NCBI RefSeq assembly: GCF_000204415.1
Contig: NC_015416.1
Coordinates: 1,054,001 to 1,118,000 of the forward strand
DNA length: 64,000 bases
Reading direction: 5' to 3'
From: Methanothrix soehngenii GP6
GTDB lineage: Archaea; Halobacteriota; Methanosarcinia; Methanotrichales; Methanotrichaceae
Each line of letters opens with the position of its first letter. Position 1 is the first letter of the stretch. The position numbers and the translations under genes are program-made. This document shows positions 48,303 to 56,918 of the stretch, piece after piece. The notes under the pieces are model-generated. The model ran no database searches, had not been told where the DNA came from, and was given only the letters and a program-made list of their open reading frames with translations.

Positions 48303-49262
48303 TCAGGGAAGGTCTATCGTTCCCACTACTCTGAGCTTTCCACCCTCAGGATACGTCAGAACTGCCTTTGCTCCCGGCCGGAAGACGAGCATCTTGTCCA
48401 GCTTCAGTTTCAGCTCTGCTCGATGCCAGTCAGCCTCCGGCAAGACCTCCTGCACTCTGGCCGGGACGAATTGCATCCAGTGGCCGATGTGAAGCACCAT
48501 TCCCTCTTTGAGGGGACTTGGCCAGTATTTAACTATCCGGGCCATGGCTGAGATCTCTGAGACCTTCTTGATCGATTTGTCATTGGTGAGGATGGTCCCC
48601 CGGTCCAGGTCCTCAACATCGACCCCTTTAAGGGCGATCCCAGTCCTCTCACCCACCCCGGCGACATCGAAGTCCTCATCATGCTTCTGGATGGAGCGGA
48701 CCTGGGCGGTCTTCTCTCCCGGGAGAACCATCAGCTCATCATGCTTCTTCAGGGTCCCCTCCGCCACCGATCCCAAGACCACAGTGCCTATGCCCCGCAC
48801 ATTGAAGAAGTGATCCACGGGCATGGTCCCGGTTGGAGAGTCGTAGCTGGTCTTGATCTTTTCAGAAAGGGCCAGGAGGCTCTCGCGAAGGGCATTCTTA
48901 TCATCATCCAAAAATTCATAGCTATCGACCACAGTGCCCTTGATGAAGGGCATGACCCGATCTTTGTCTATGAAGTTTCTCAGTATCACCATGCCGTCTT
49001 TCTTGCCCAGAGAGTCCAGCATGAGGACCGTCTCCCCAAAGGCGGGATCCATCTGATCCACAATCAATAGAATCTTCTGGGACATGGAGATGGCATAGAA
49101 TAAGGGTGCTATCCTCTCCGGATATCTGCTCGGCTCGATGAGGGTAACGGTATTCTCCCCTTTCTTCAGATTGTAAAAGGTAAGATCGCTGACGGTGCCC
49201 TTCTTTCCCAGCTCCTTGCCATATTCCGGGGCGCCCAGGATCGCCACATTGAGATTGGACAT
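48303..49262 (-). CDS. EF-Tu/SelB-like protein with a degenerate GTPase domain
   Basis: About 319 aa from ATG 49262 (MSNLNVAILGAPEYGKELGK); the open frame extends 67 codons further but that stretch is low complexity. The P-loop position reads GAPEYGKELGKKG rather than GHVDHGKT, DQMDPAFGE stands near the G3/G4 area and NKxD is missing, so GTP binding is doubtful. The C-terminal two thirds hold the EF-Tu domain 2 barrel (HFFNVRGIGTVVLGSVAEGT) and a domain 3-like part (LKLDKMLVFRPGAKAVLTYPEG). It belongs with archaeal SelB-like pseudo-GTPases; role unknown. Confidence 0.75.
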   Translation of the reverse strand: MSNLNVAILGAPEYGKELGKKGTVSDLTFYNLKKGENTVTLIEPSRYPERIAPLFYAISMSQKILLIVDQMDPAFGETVLMLDSLGKKDGMVILRNFIDKDRVMPFIKGTVVDSYEFLDDDKNALRESLLALSEKIKTSYDSPTGTMPVDHFFNVRGIGTVVLGSVAEGTLKKHDELMVLPGEKTAQVRSIQKHDEDFDVAGVGERTGIALKGVDVEDLDRGTILTNDKSIKKVSEISAMARIVKYWPSPLKEGMVLHIGHWMQFVPARVQEVLPEADWHRAELKLKLDKMLVFRPGAKAVLTYPEGGKLRVVGTIDLP

Positions 49263-49536
49263 ACAATGCCTGAATCTATCCTTGGGATAATAGGTCTTGC
49301 GGTGGCAGGATAGGGCCTTTTCATTCCCATCTATGCTGCTTTTATAGGGAGAAAGAAGAGATCCAGCGATGTGCGGAGCAGATCTGTCTGACCTGGAGGA
49401 GGAGGAGAGAGAATCCCGGAAGAAGAGTACTGAATCATCCCCTGCAGCGAAGGGCGTACCCAAGGAAAAGAGCAGGCAGTAGACAATAGATATTTATCAG
49501 ATCAAGCCTCATCATTATTCATTAGTAATATGTGAG

Positions 49537-49824
49537 GTGAAGGATATGCTGAGCTCAAAGGAATTGGAGGATATGGGAAAGGCGATTGAGGAGATCGGTG
49601 CTGCCAAGAGCTGCATAACCGGAGATGTTCTCAAGGAGGCCAAGAGGGTGGTATTAGAAAAGAGCTTGGATGCAGCGGAGATATATGCCGCCCAGCTAAC
49701 GGGAACCGATCAGAATACCGAGCTGATGCGCGTTCTGAAGATAAGCCGGAAGAACAATCTCAGCCCGGAGGCGGTAGCTCAACTCTTAGATAAGCTCAAT
49801 GTAATCGAGACCGGCAGGTGGTAG
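49537..49824 (+). CDS. small helical protein, function unknown
   Basis: 95 aa from GTG (ATG 49546 is internal). All-helical: ELEDMGKAIEEIGAAKSCI, DVLKEAKRVVLEKSLDAAE and RKNNLSPEAVAQLLDKLNVI. The last segment resembles a small helical bundle. Not recognised. GTGAGGTGAAGG gives a ribosome site. It is divergent from the pseudo-GTPase gene and convergent with the DUF364 gene. Confidence 0.6.
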   Translation: MKDMLSSKELEDMGKAIEEIGAAKSCITGDVLKEAKRVVLEKSLDAAEIYAAQLTGTDQNTELMRVLKISRKNNLSPEAVAQLLDKLNVIETGRW

Positions 49825-49899
49825 GCCCGATATCCGACCTATTCACACCGGCCCACATACGATTATATATTTTTAGCATATTTCTCTTGCCTTAAGCAT

Positions 49900-50661
49900 T
49901 CAGGTTGAACAGGCACACCAGCTCTCCAGCCCCATGAGATATGCCGCTCCTGCTATGGTCACTCCGAAGAGCACCACCCTCCTATCATGCTCAGCTGCCC
50001 GGTCCAGGAGGTCGTCGATGGTGCCGTTCACTATGGTCGACCCGGTGATCAAAATGAGCTGGCACTGCTCGAAAATCTCCTCGGAGTTCAGGCCGTCCAG
50101 CACCCTGACCCCACAGCGCTCGCTGCCCGCCTCAGCCAGGTCCGAGACCATCACCCTTTCTCTGCCGAAGGCCTTGACCAAAGCCTCCAGAATAGCGGGC
50201 TGCAGGCCCACCAGCCCCACCATCTCCCATTCCTGATCTCTCAGCCAGTCCACTGCCAAAGAGGAGCACCTCTTCGGGCCATCATCCCGGCAGTGAACTG
50301 TCTTCTCGATCTTGCCCAGATATCTGAGAGCAGCATTCATGGTGGCAATAAAGACCGCCCGCTCGAAGTTCTCATCCAGGGGCAGGGCCAGAACATCTCC
50401 TAAAGTTCCCTGGAAATCCCCACTAGCAGCAGTGAACGCCTGCCCGGCAACTCCCTTAAATGTGGCCTGCATGAGAACCTCTCGTCCCCTGATTATGGGA
50501 AAATCGTCCCTTCCCGGATCCCCGATGGCCTCCGCCACGCTGAGCGGCCGGCTGATGACCACCTCGCTTTGCAGCTCCCGGCGATATACCCCATCGCCCT
50601 GGAACTTGAGCAGCTGAATGAAACGCCTCTTTGTCTCCTCTAACAATTCTCCGCCGGTCAT
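49900..50661 (-). CDS. DUF364 (putative heavy-metal chelation) protein
   Basis: 253 aa. GLVGLQPAILEALVKAFG, the IFEQCQLILITGSTIVNGTIDDLL block (about 194-217) and VVLFGVTIAGAAYLMG are the Rossmann-like DUF364 domain with its DUF4213 N-terminal partner (AFTAASGDFQGTLGDVLALP, about 76-95). Members near molybdate or tungstate uptake genes have been suggested to work in metal handling; a ModA-type gene lies just upstream on the same strand, which fits. Confidence 0.8.
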   Translation of the reverse strand: MTGGELLEETKRRFIQLLKFQGDGVYRRELQSEVVISRPLSVAEAIGDPGRDDFPIIRGREVLMQATFKGVAGQAFTAASGDFQGTLGDVLALPLDENFERAVFIATMNAALRYLGKIEKTVHCRDDGPKRCSSLAVDWLRDQEWEMVGLVGLQPAILEALVKAFGRERVMVSDLAEAGSERCGVRVLDGLNSEEIFEQCQLILITGSTIVNGTIDDLLDRAAEHDRRVVLFGVTIAGAAYLMGLESWCACST

Positions 50662-50766
50662 AGTAATTCCCCTCTTAAAGCTGATGGTATCCCCGTGCTT
50701 TATAGCCTCATAATATCTTTGAGCCTCAACGCCCCATCAGGTCATGCGATTTGGATCCTCTCGGCA

Positions 50767-51648
50767 TTAATCGATGGCCGCGGCCCGGTCCCCGGCCGGC
50801 AAGGCTGCGTTCTCTTCCCAGCCCTCCAGGGAAATGAATCCATATTCGTCTAATATGGCCTGAGCATCATTTGATATCAATAGATCGATGAATGCCTCTG
50901 CAGCCTCAGAATTATCAGATTGCGAGAGCACAGCAGCGCTGCAGTTTCCCCGTATATTGTAACCCTCCGGAATGGAAATCTTTCTGATCTTTCCTCTCAT
51001 CTGAGGTGTGACATCGGACATGAAGGCGAAGCCGGCATCCGCCTCCCCCATGGCGACCTTGGAGACTATGCCCGTGACCCTGGTCTCTAAAGATACCACA
51101 TTGGCGAGGACCGCCTCTTTGAAGGCAGGGCCGTATTCGGGATCTTTTGCCATAAGGTCAAGGACCTGCAGGGCATAGTCCCCTATGGGAAGCTCTTCTA
51201 TTCCCATCACGATCTTCGTCCCGGGAGTGGCCAGGTCCCGGATGGTGGTGATATTGGCAGGATTGTCCACCGGTAAGACCACTGCCACCTTATTGCTGGC
51301 AAAAGCCTCGACTGTGTCCTCCCCAATAAAGCCTGCATCGACCAATGGATCCATGTACCTCTGATCCGGCGATATCAAAAGATCGGCATAGGCACCCTCC
51401 TCGATCTGAACCCGGAGGGCGGGAAGGCCATCGAAGTTGAATCGTACCTGAGAATTGCTGCTATTCTCATAGAGCTCGGCGATCTCGCTCATAGCTCCGG
51501 TAAATCCTGCACCGCAAAAGATTACCAGCTCCTCGTTTGGAGCGGTCTGAGAGCCGAGATCCGATGCTTCCATAGCCATGGTCACGGACAGTATCGTCCC
51601 AGCCAATAACATCGCCACCAATATCATTGAAGTCATTCTCTCATTCAT
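50767..51648 (-). CDS. modA: molybdate/tungstate-type ABC substrate-binding protein (ModA family)
   Basis: 293 aa from ATG 51648 with GGTGGATC upstream; the ORF could begin six codons earlier. Signal peptide MILVAMLLAGTILSVTMAM. The periplasmic-binding core begins LVIFCGAGFTGAMSEIAE, with PALRVQIEEGAYADLLIS and ASNKVAVVLPVDNPANI. There is no lipobox cysteine. It would bind an oxyanion outside the membrane. No permease or ATPase genes are next to it. Confidence 0.82.
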   Translation of the reverse strand: MNERMTSMILVAMLLAGTILSVTMAMEASDLGSQTAPNEELVIFCGAGFTGAMSEIAELYENSSNSQVRFNFDGLPALRVQIEEGAYADLLISPDQRYMDPLVDAGFIGEDTVEAFASNKVAVVLPVDNPANITTIRDLATPGTKIVMGIEELPIGDYALQVLDLMAKDPEYGPAFKEAVLANVVSLETRVTGIVSKVAMGEADAGFAFMSDVTPQMRGKIRKISIPEGYNIRGNCSAAVLSQSDNSEAAEAFIDLLISNDAQAILDEYGFISLEGWEENAALPAGDRAAAID

Positions 51649-51725
51649 AGATCCACCCGCTTTCATTTGAGATCCGGAATGCGGACTACTGGATTATCCC
51701 CTTTGCGGCAGAGATCGCTGATCTC

Positions 51726-51874
51726 CGGATTTGGTGGGTGAATTTTGAATCGGATATTCCCTGCATCTTTTCGCCTCTATGGCGAACCGCTATGCTCTGA
51801 CCCAACACAGAGACGCAGAGGAACAGAGGCTATAACCTCTGTCGGACCTCAACCGCATAATTCAGCGAAGAGCC
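51726..51874 (-). repeat. MITE-like repeat, copy 3 (inverted, left end eroded)
   Basis: About 149 bp. The right end AGCGAAGAGCC is intact; on the complementary strand it equals the left end of copies 1 and 2. The core TTCGCCTCTATGGCGAACCG and CTCTGACCCAACACAGAG match the others with substitutions. The opposite terminal repeat is reduced. It ends 98 bases before the trp TATA box. Confidence 0.7.
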
Positions 51875-51972
51875 TGATACTCACTGGATGACAGGACAAG
51901 GACGAGAAAATGGTTGAGATCCAAGGGCAGAACCTCCGGACCATGAACCCATAATGCCAGCAATGCATAATC

Positions 51973-52019
51973 TATAAATATAATGTACGTTTTTACTCAG
52001 TAAAGTACAAAGTTGTACA
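51973..52019 (+). promoter_or_regulatory. trp promoter with three TrpY-type operator boxes
   Basis: TATAAATA at 51973-51980, then TGTACG (51984-51989), AGTACA (52004-52009) and TGTACA (52014-52019). Box centres are 20 and 10 bases apart, so the boxes lie on one face of the helix. TGTACA is the TRP-box consensus reported for the archaeal repressor TrpY in Methanothermobacter. The boxes cover the expected transcription start, so binding should block trpDFEGC. No trpY gene is in the window. Confidence 0.7.
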
Positions 52020-52040
52020 TCAATCGATCTGGTGATTCAT

Positions 52041-53066
52041 TTGAGCTATCTTCAAAAGATCATGGAAGGTCAGGACCTATCCCTGGAGGAGTCTGAGGCC
52101 CTGATGGACGAGATATTCAATAAGGCATCCGATGCCATGATCGGAGCAGTTCTGGTAGCATTGCGAAGAAAGGGCGAATCAGTATCCGAGATCGCGGGAT
52201 TTGCCAGGAAGATGCGAGAGTCCGCCATCCGCATAGAGCCCTCTGTCAGCGGCACGCTGGTCGATACCTGCGGCACAGGAGGAGACGGCTCCAACACCAT
52301 CAATGTGAGCACCGCAGCCGCCATCGTCACCGCCGCCTGCGGTGTGCCCGTGGCCAAGCACGGCAACTATGCCATCAGCTCAAAGTGCGGCAGCGCCAAC
52401 GTCCTGGACGCGCTGGGGGTGCGGATTAGCTCCGATCCGGCTGAGGTCCAGTCTCTGATTCAGGAGGTGGGAATAGGATTCATGCTGGCGCCGGCATTCC
52501 ACCCCGCCATGAAGCGCGTGGGCCCGGTGAGAAGGGATTTAGGAATTCGAACCGTCTTCAATATCCTGGGACCCCTCACCAATCCCGCCGGGGCGAAGGC
52601 GCAGGTGATGGGAGTCTACGATCCGAGCCTGTGCGAGAAGCTGGCCTGTGTGCTGCAAATCCTGGGGGCGAAGAGGGCAATGGTGGTCAACGGCGAGGGC
52701 ATGGACGAGATCACCAACACAGGAGAGACCCGCGTCTCTGAGCTCAAGGACGGATCGGTAAAAAGCTACACCCTCCGTCCTGAGGATTTGGGCTACCCCC
52801 AGGCCGAGAGCGCTGATATCGCCGGCGGTATGCCCGATGAGAATGCCAAGAGGTTAGTCGAAGTATTGAAAGGAGAGACCTCAGCAGCCCGGGATATCAT
52901 CGTCATCAACTCCGGGGCGGCTGTCTATGTATCCGGCCTCGTCTCCACTATGAAGAAGGGAGCGAGCATGGCCGAGGATGCCATCGATTCCGGAGAGGCC
53001 TTAAAGACCCTTCAGAGAATGGTTAAGGCAAGTGGAGAGCCTGAGAAGCTGGAGCGCTTCTTATGA
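52041..53066 (+). CDS. trpD: anthranilate phosphoribosyltransferase
   Basis: 341 aa from TTG 52041, with GGTGAT five bases upstream; GTG 52032 is the other option. DTCGTGGDGSNTINVSTAAA (about 72-91) binds PRPP. GNYAISSKCGSANVLDALGV and the KRVGPVRRDLGIRTVFNILG block are present. It transfers ribose-phosphate to anthranilate. First gene of the operon and coupled by a four-base overlap to trpF. Confidence 0.95.
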   Translation: MSYLQKIMEGQDLSLEESEALMDEIFNKASDAMIGAVLVALRRKGESVSEIAGFARKMRESAIRIEPSVSGTLVDTCGTGGDGSNTINVSTAAAIVTAACGVPVAKHGNYAISSKCGSANVLDALGVRISSDPAEVQSLIQEVGIGFMLAPAFHPAMKRVGPVRRDLGIRTVFNILGPLTNPAGAKAQVMGVYDPSLCEKLACVLQILGAKRAMVVNGEGMDEITNTGETRVSELKDGSVKSYTLRPEDLGYPQAESADIAGGMPDENAKRLVEVLKGETSAARDIIVINSGAAVYVSGLVSTMKKGASMAEDAIDSGEALKTLQRMVKASGEPEKLERFL

Positions 53067-53704
53067 CCAGGGTCAAGATCTGCGGAATTATGAGCGGTGA
53101 CGATCTAGCCCTTGCCCTTCAAGCAGGAGCGGATGCCGTGGGATTTGTGGTGGAGATCAAAGACTCCAGGCACTGCATTTCGGCGGAAGAAGCAGCGGAT
53201 CTGATCCATAAGGTGCCGGTTTACACCAAGAGCGTGGCGGTGATCCATCCCTGTGATTTAGATGATGCGCTGCGACTGGCCGATATAACGCGGGCAGATG
53301 TTCTCCAGCTGCATTCGTCGCTGCCGCCTTCAGATGTAGCTGATCTAAAGAGCAGGACTGGCTCCAAGCTGGTGGTTGCTGTGGCCGCAGATGACGGCGG
53401 CCAGCAGGCAGAGAGATATGAGAGGGTGGCGGACGCAATACTCTTAGACAGCATGGTCGAAGGAAGGCTGGGCGGTACGGGAAGGGTGCACGACTGGGAC
53501 AAGAGCGCCGGGATCGCGAGATCGCTCCAGGTGCCGGTGATCCTGGCGGGGGGACTTGATCCGGATAATGTCCTCTTGGCCATAGAGCGGGTGAGGCCCT
53601 ATGCGGTGGATGTCTCCAGCGGCACAGAGACAGCGGGCAGAAAGGACCCCTTCAAGGTCAGAGCATTTGTAGAGAAGGTGAGAAGATGCCCAGCGACCCA
53701 GTAG
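53063..53704 (+). CDS. trpF: phosphoribosylanthranilate isomerase
   Basis: 213 aa TIM barrel. VKICGIMSGDDLALAL (4-19) holds the catalytic Cys and ADAVGFV follows. LLDS, GGTGRVHDW and PVILAGGLDPDNVLLAI complete the phosphate site, with DVSSGTE near the end. It isomerises PRA to CdRP. It overlaps both trpD (4 bases) and trpE (19 bases). Confidence 0.95.
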   Translation: MTRVKICGIMSGDDLALALQAGADAVGFVVEIKDSRHCISAEEAADLIHKVPVYTKSVAVIHPCDLDDALRLADITRADVLQLHSSLPPSDVADLKSRTGSKLVVAVAADDGGQQAERYERVADAILLDSMVEGRLGGTGRVHDWDKSAGIARSLQVPVILAGGLDPDNVLLAIERVRPYAVDVSSGTETAGRKDPFKVRAFVEKVRRCPATQ

Positions 53705-55140
53705 CTCCGGTATTCATAGATGTGAGCAATAAGGTCAGCGTGGACGCTCCCCTGTCCCTGTATATGGCTCTGCGCGATCGCAGGTACCCCTATCTCCTGG
53801 AGTCGGTGGAAAAGTCCGGGCAGAAGGCCAGGTTCTCTTTTGTGGGAGCCGATCCATCGGCCATGATCTCGATCAAGAACCGCTTCCTTGAAATGGAGTT
53901 TTTCAGCGGCGGAATGGGGCCGATGACGGAGAGGCTCTCGGTTTGCGTGGATGTGGAAAGAAAGGGCTCAGTTCTCCAGGGATCGATAAAGGATGGCTAT
54001 GATCTCTTCGATGTGCTGAGGGCGGCCATACCCTCCCGCCGTGGAGCGCCCAACAGCTTCTCCAGGCAGGTGTTCACTGGAGGAGGGATAGGCTTTCTGG
54101 CTTACGACCTGGTGAAAGAGAGGCTGGGGAAAGGCTCGACCTCCCAGACCCCTGATGCCCAGTTCGGCCTGGCGGAGAGCACCTTCATCTTCGATCACCT
54201 GGACCGCAAGGTCTACTTCTCCATCGCCCCCATTCTGCCCGGCCCCAAGGTCAATCTGATTGAGACCATCGGCGGATTAGATCCCGACTATAATCCGGAA
54301 GAGGATCCGAACATATCAGGCAGGGTGCTCTCGGCCGGGGCGCCTGAGGAGTATAAGGATGCCGTATCCCGGGCCAAGGAGCATATCATCGACGGGGACA
54401 TATTTCAGGTCGTCTTGGCCCGATCGACTAGGATTGAATGCCCGGACCCGGTCAAGCTCTATTTGAAGCTGAGGAGCATCAATCCCAGCCCTTACACCTA
54501 TCTCTTCGAGTTCGGTGATCTGGCCATTGTGGGAGCGTCGCCTGAGACCCTCTTCAATACCTACAACCGCATGTTGAAGGTCAATCCCATCGCCGGGACC
54601 TGTCCCCGGGGGAGGACCAGGTCTGAGGACGACCGGTATGCTCGGATTATGCTCAATGATGAGAAGGAGAGGGCGGAGCACGTGATGCTGGTGGACCTGG
54701 GCAGGAACGACGTGCGTTCCGTCTGCCGGTCGGGGACGGTCCAGGTAGAAGATTTCATGTCCGTTCTGCAGTACTCTCATGTCCAGCACATAGAGACCAC
54801 GGTGATTGGCGAACTGAGGGAGGAGTGCGACCAATTTGATGCCGCGCGGTCGGTATTTCCTGCTGGCACCCTATCCGGTGCTCCCAAGCTGCGGGCGATG
54901 GAGATCATCGATGACCTGGAGAGGGCTCCCCGAGGAATTTATGGGGGAGGCATAGGCTACTTCTCCATAGACGGGAGCTCAGACTTCGCCATAGCCATAA
55001 GAAGCGTTCTGGTCAAGGACGGCGTGGCCACGGTGCAGGCGGGAGCGGGGATAGTGGCGGACTCGGATCCGGAGAAAGAGTACCAGGAGACGGAAAGGAA
55101 GATGGCGGCCATGAAAAGGGCCCTGGGAGTGGCGGCATGA
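53686..55140 (+). CDS. trpE: anthranilate synthase component I
   Basis: 484 aa. The chorismate-binding core is visible from about 220: AKEHIIDGDIFQVVLARSTR, the NPSPYTYLFEFGDLAIVGAS block, NPIAGTCPRGRTRSEDDRYA and LVDLGRNDVRSVCRSGTVQV, ending GGGIGYFSIDG and AGAGIVADSDPEKEYQETE. The N-terminal LLES motif that binds tryptophan for feedback inhibition reads YLLESVEK (about 36-43). It acts with TrpG. The start overlaps trpF. Confidence 0.96.
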   Translation: MPSDPVAPVFIDVSNKVSVDAPLSLYMALRDRRYPYLLESVEKSGQKARFSFVGADPSAMISIKNRFLEMEFFSGGMGPMTERLSVCVDVERKGSVLQGSIKDGYDLFDVLRAAIPSRRGAPNSFSRQVFTGGGIGFLAYDLVKERLGKGSTSQTPDAQFGLAESTFIFDHLDRKVYFSIAPILPGPKVNLIETIGGLDPDYNPEEDPNISGRVLSAGAPEEYKDAVSRAKEHIIDGDIFQVVLARSTRIECPDPVKLYLKLRSINPSPYTYLFEFGDLAIVGASPETLFNTYNRMLKVNPIAGTCPRGRTRSEDDRYARIMLNDEKERAEHVMLVDLGRNDVRSVCRSGTVQVEDFMSVLQYSHVQHIETTVIGELREECDQFDAARSVFPAGTLSGAPKLRAMEIIDDLERAPRGIYGGGIGYFSIDGSSDFAIAIRSVLVKDGVATVQAGAGIVADSDPEKEYQETERKMAAMKRALGVAA

Positions 55141-55718
55141 GGCCGATTCTCTTCGTGGACAATCATGACTCGTTCGTCTGGAACCTGGTGGATTATGTCT
55201 CCGTCTTTTATGATAACACCATCGTCCGCTCCAATGAGATCTCTATGGCGGAGGTGGAGAGGTTGAACCCCAGGGGGATCGTGATCTCGCCTGGGCCGGG
55301 CCATCCGGCCAAGGCCAGGGATATAGGCAGCTGCCTGGAGATAATTCTCGGCCATCCAAAAACGCCCATCCTGGGGGTGTGTCTGGGCCACCAGGCCATG
55401 AACCTGGCCTATGGGGGGACCATCTCTCACACCAGGCCTCTTCACGGGAAGACCTCCCAGATCGAGCATGATGGCCGGGGGATATTCCGGGGGGTGGAAA
55501 ATCCCCTGCAGGGCGGTCGCTACCACTCCCTGGCCATCGAGAAGCTCAGCCCGGAGGTGGAGGCCTGTGCCCGGAGCGCTGAAGGGGTGGTTATGGCCAT
55601 CCGCCACAGGAATCGTCCTCACTGCGGCCTGCAGTTCCATCCGGAATCAGTGCTTACCCCCTCGGGAAAGAGGATCATCCGAAACTGGGTGGAGGAGGTG
55701 GAAGAATGCACTCCCTGA
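55137..55718 (+). CDS. trpG: anthranilate synthase component II (glutamine amidotransferase)
   Basis: 193 aa. The triad is complete: Cys in LGVCLGHQAM (about 83), His and Glu in LQFHPESV (about 165-172). NHDSFVWNLVDY at the N-terminus and SPGPGHP are typical. It supplies ammonia to TrpE. It overlaps trpE by four bases and trpC by 13. Confidence 0.95.
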   Translation: MRPILFVDNHDSFVWNLVDYVSVFYDNTIVRSNEISMAEVERLNPRGIVISPGPGHPAKARDIGSCLEIILGHPKTPILGVCLGHQAMNLAYGGTISHTRPLHGKTSQIEHDGRGIFRGVENPLQGGRYHSLAIEKLSPEVEACARSAEGVVMAIRHRNRPHCGLQFHPESVLTPSGKRIIRNWVEEVEECTP

Positions 55719-56437
55719 TAGACGGCATCCTGGAGGCCTCGCGGGCGCGGGGGCCGGCGGCGACGGAGTTATGGCCGGCGGAGGAGAGGAGAGATCTGGT
55801 TGCCTCTGCCGCGGAGGCTAAAAGAAATGGCCTGATACCAATCATCGCCGAGATCAAGCCCAAGGCACTTGGCAGGACCCTCGCTCAGGAGGAGGTGGCA
55901 ACCTACGCTCGGGCTTACGCGCAGTACGGTGCCTGCGCCATATCCGTTCTCACCGAGCCCACCCACTTCAAGGGCAGTCTTGAGAATGCAAGGACTGCTC
56001 GCCGGGCGGGCTTGCCGGTACTGAGAAAGGACTTCATATTCAGTGAGGTGCAACTCTCGGAGGTCCAGGCGGATCTGGTGCTGCTCATCGCCGCCCTGGA
56101 TATCGATTTAGATCGGTTCGTGGCCGCGGCCAGGGATCTTGGAATGGAGCCATTGGTAGAGGTCCATTCGGAGAAAGAGATGGAGAGGGCCCTGTCGACA
56201 GAGGCCAGGATCATCGGCATAAACAATCGCAATCTTAAGACCCTGGAGGTTGACCTTGAGACCTTCGAGCGGCTGGCGCCGCGGGCAAGAGATGCGGGGG
56301 TATTCCTGGTGGCGGAGAGCGGGGTGCACAGCCCGGAGGATGCGGTGCGGATGGTGCGGGCTGGAGCGGATGCCCTGCTGGTGGGAACGGAGCTGATGGC
56401 GGGGCCGGAGAGGCTGGGGGAGCTAAACAGGCTTTGA
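55706..56437 (+). CDS. trpC: indole-3-glycerol phosphate synthase
   Basis: 243 aa. IIAEIKPKALGRTLAQEE (about 47-64) is a variant of the usual IAE(I/V)KRxSPS motif with Lys52. ISVLTEPTHFKGS, GLPVLRKDFIF and GINNRNLKTLEVDL follow, and AESGVHSPEDA and the terminal phosphate site are present. KPKALG in place of the bacterial KRASPS is common in archaeal TrpC relatives. It is the last gene here; trpB and trpA are not in the window. Confidence 0.9.
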   Translation: MHSLIDGILEASRARGPAATELWPAEERRDLVASAAEAKRNGLIPIIAEIKPKALGRTLAQEEVATYARAYAQYGACAISVLTEPTHFKGSLENARTARRAGLPVLRKDFIFSEVQLSEVQADLVLLIAALDIDLDRFVAAARDLGMEPLVEVHSEKEMERALSTEARIIGINNRNLKTLEVDLETFERLAPRARDAGVFLVAESGVHSPEDAVRMVRAGADALLVGTELMAGPERLGELNRL

Positions 56438-56486
56438 AAACGCCGAAAACATCTCATTATTTCACGATTTTTCTATTTCCTGATTG

Positions 56487-56595
56487 CTAATTGCTTCTTA
56501 CAGCATCGTCATAGAAGCCCTCTTCAAAGAGGTGGCGGGGGCGGCATCAAGCCTCGTCTCCGATTCCGAGAGCAGATGCGCTATCTCATCGTCAG
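56487..56595 (-). pseudogene. broken HEPN toxin partner of the MNT gene
   Basis: Just after the MNT stop the minus strand reads DDEIAHLLSESETRLDAA in one frame and RHLFEEGFYDDAVRSN-stop in the next. Together they match the start of HEPN (HepT-like) proteins, which continue SRAYYAMFHAA. A frameshift separates the pieces, and the C-terminal RX4-6H catalytic region is missing. Only the antitoxin-side gene remains intact. Confidence 0.65.
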
Positions 56596-56918
56596 GCAAT
56601 CTTGATACCCTCAGATAGGACGTTGCTTAAAAATGAAAAAGACTTTTTGGCTTCAAAATCATCCTGAGAGAGAACCTTTACGGATATATCTTCTCCTGTT
56701 TCCAGCAGAATATCGAAGGTCAGGCCGATCAGCTCTCTGCGCAGCCGGAAGTCCTCTCTGTCCACTACTACCAGAAGATCGATATCCGAGTCGGGCCGAT
56801 CTGTGCCCCTGGCAACAGAGCCAAAGAGGGTGATGCTCTGGATTTGGTCTCCGTAAGACTGAACTGCCCTCTTTATGAACTCATCAATGGCATTTTGCTT
56901 GCTGGAATCCATGGACAT
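56592..56918 (-). CDS. MNT-type minimal nucleotidyltransferase (HEPN/MNT antitoxin)
   Basis: 108 aa. GSVARGTDRPDSDIDLLV (33-50) is the GSx10DxD signature with both metal aspartates, and a downstream DILLETGEDISVKVL strand follows. In intact systems the MNT protein AMPylates and neutralises a HEPN RNase encoded next to it. The neighbour here is a decayed fragment, so this is an orphan antitoxin or a free nucleotidyltransferase. Confidence 0.85.
   Translation of the reverse strand: MSMDSSKQNAIDEFIKRAVQSYGDQIQSITLFGSVARGTDRPDSDIDLLVVVDREDFRLRRELIGLTFDILLETGEDISVKVLSQDDFEAKKSFSFLSNVLSEGIKIA

Larger units (their letters stand above)
51667..52040. other. region between modA and trpD: MITE copy plus trp promoter
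   Basis: 374 bases. It holds the third MITE-like copy (51726-51874) and, 100 bases beyond it, the trp promoter with its boxes. 51875-51970 shows nothing I can name. Confidence 0.5.
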
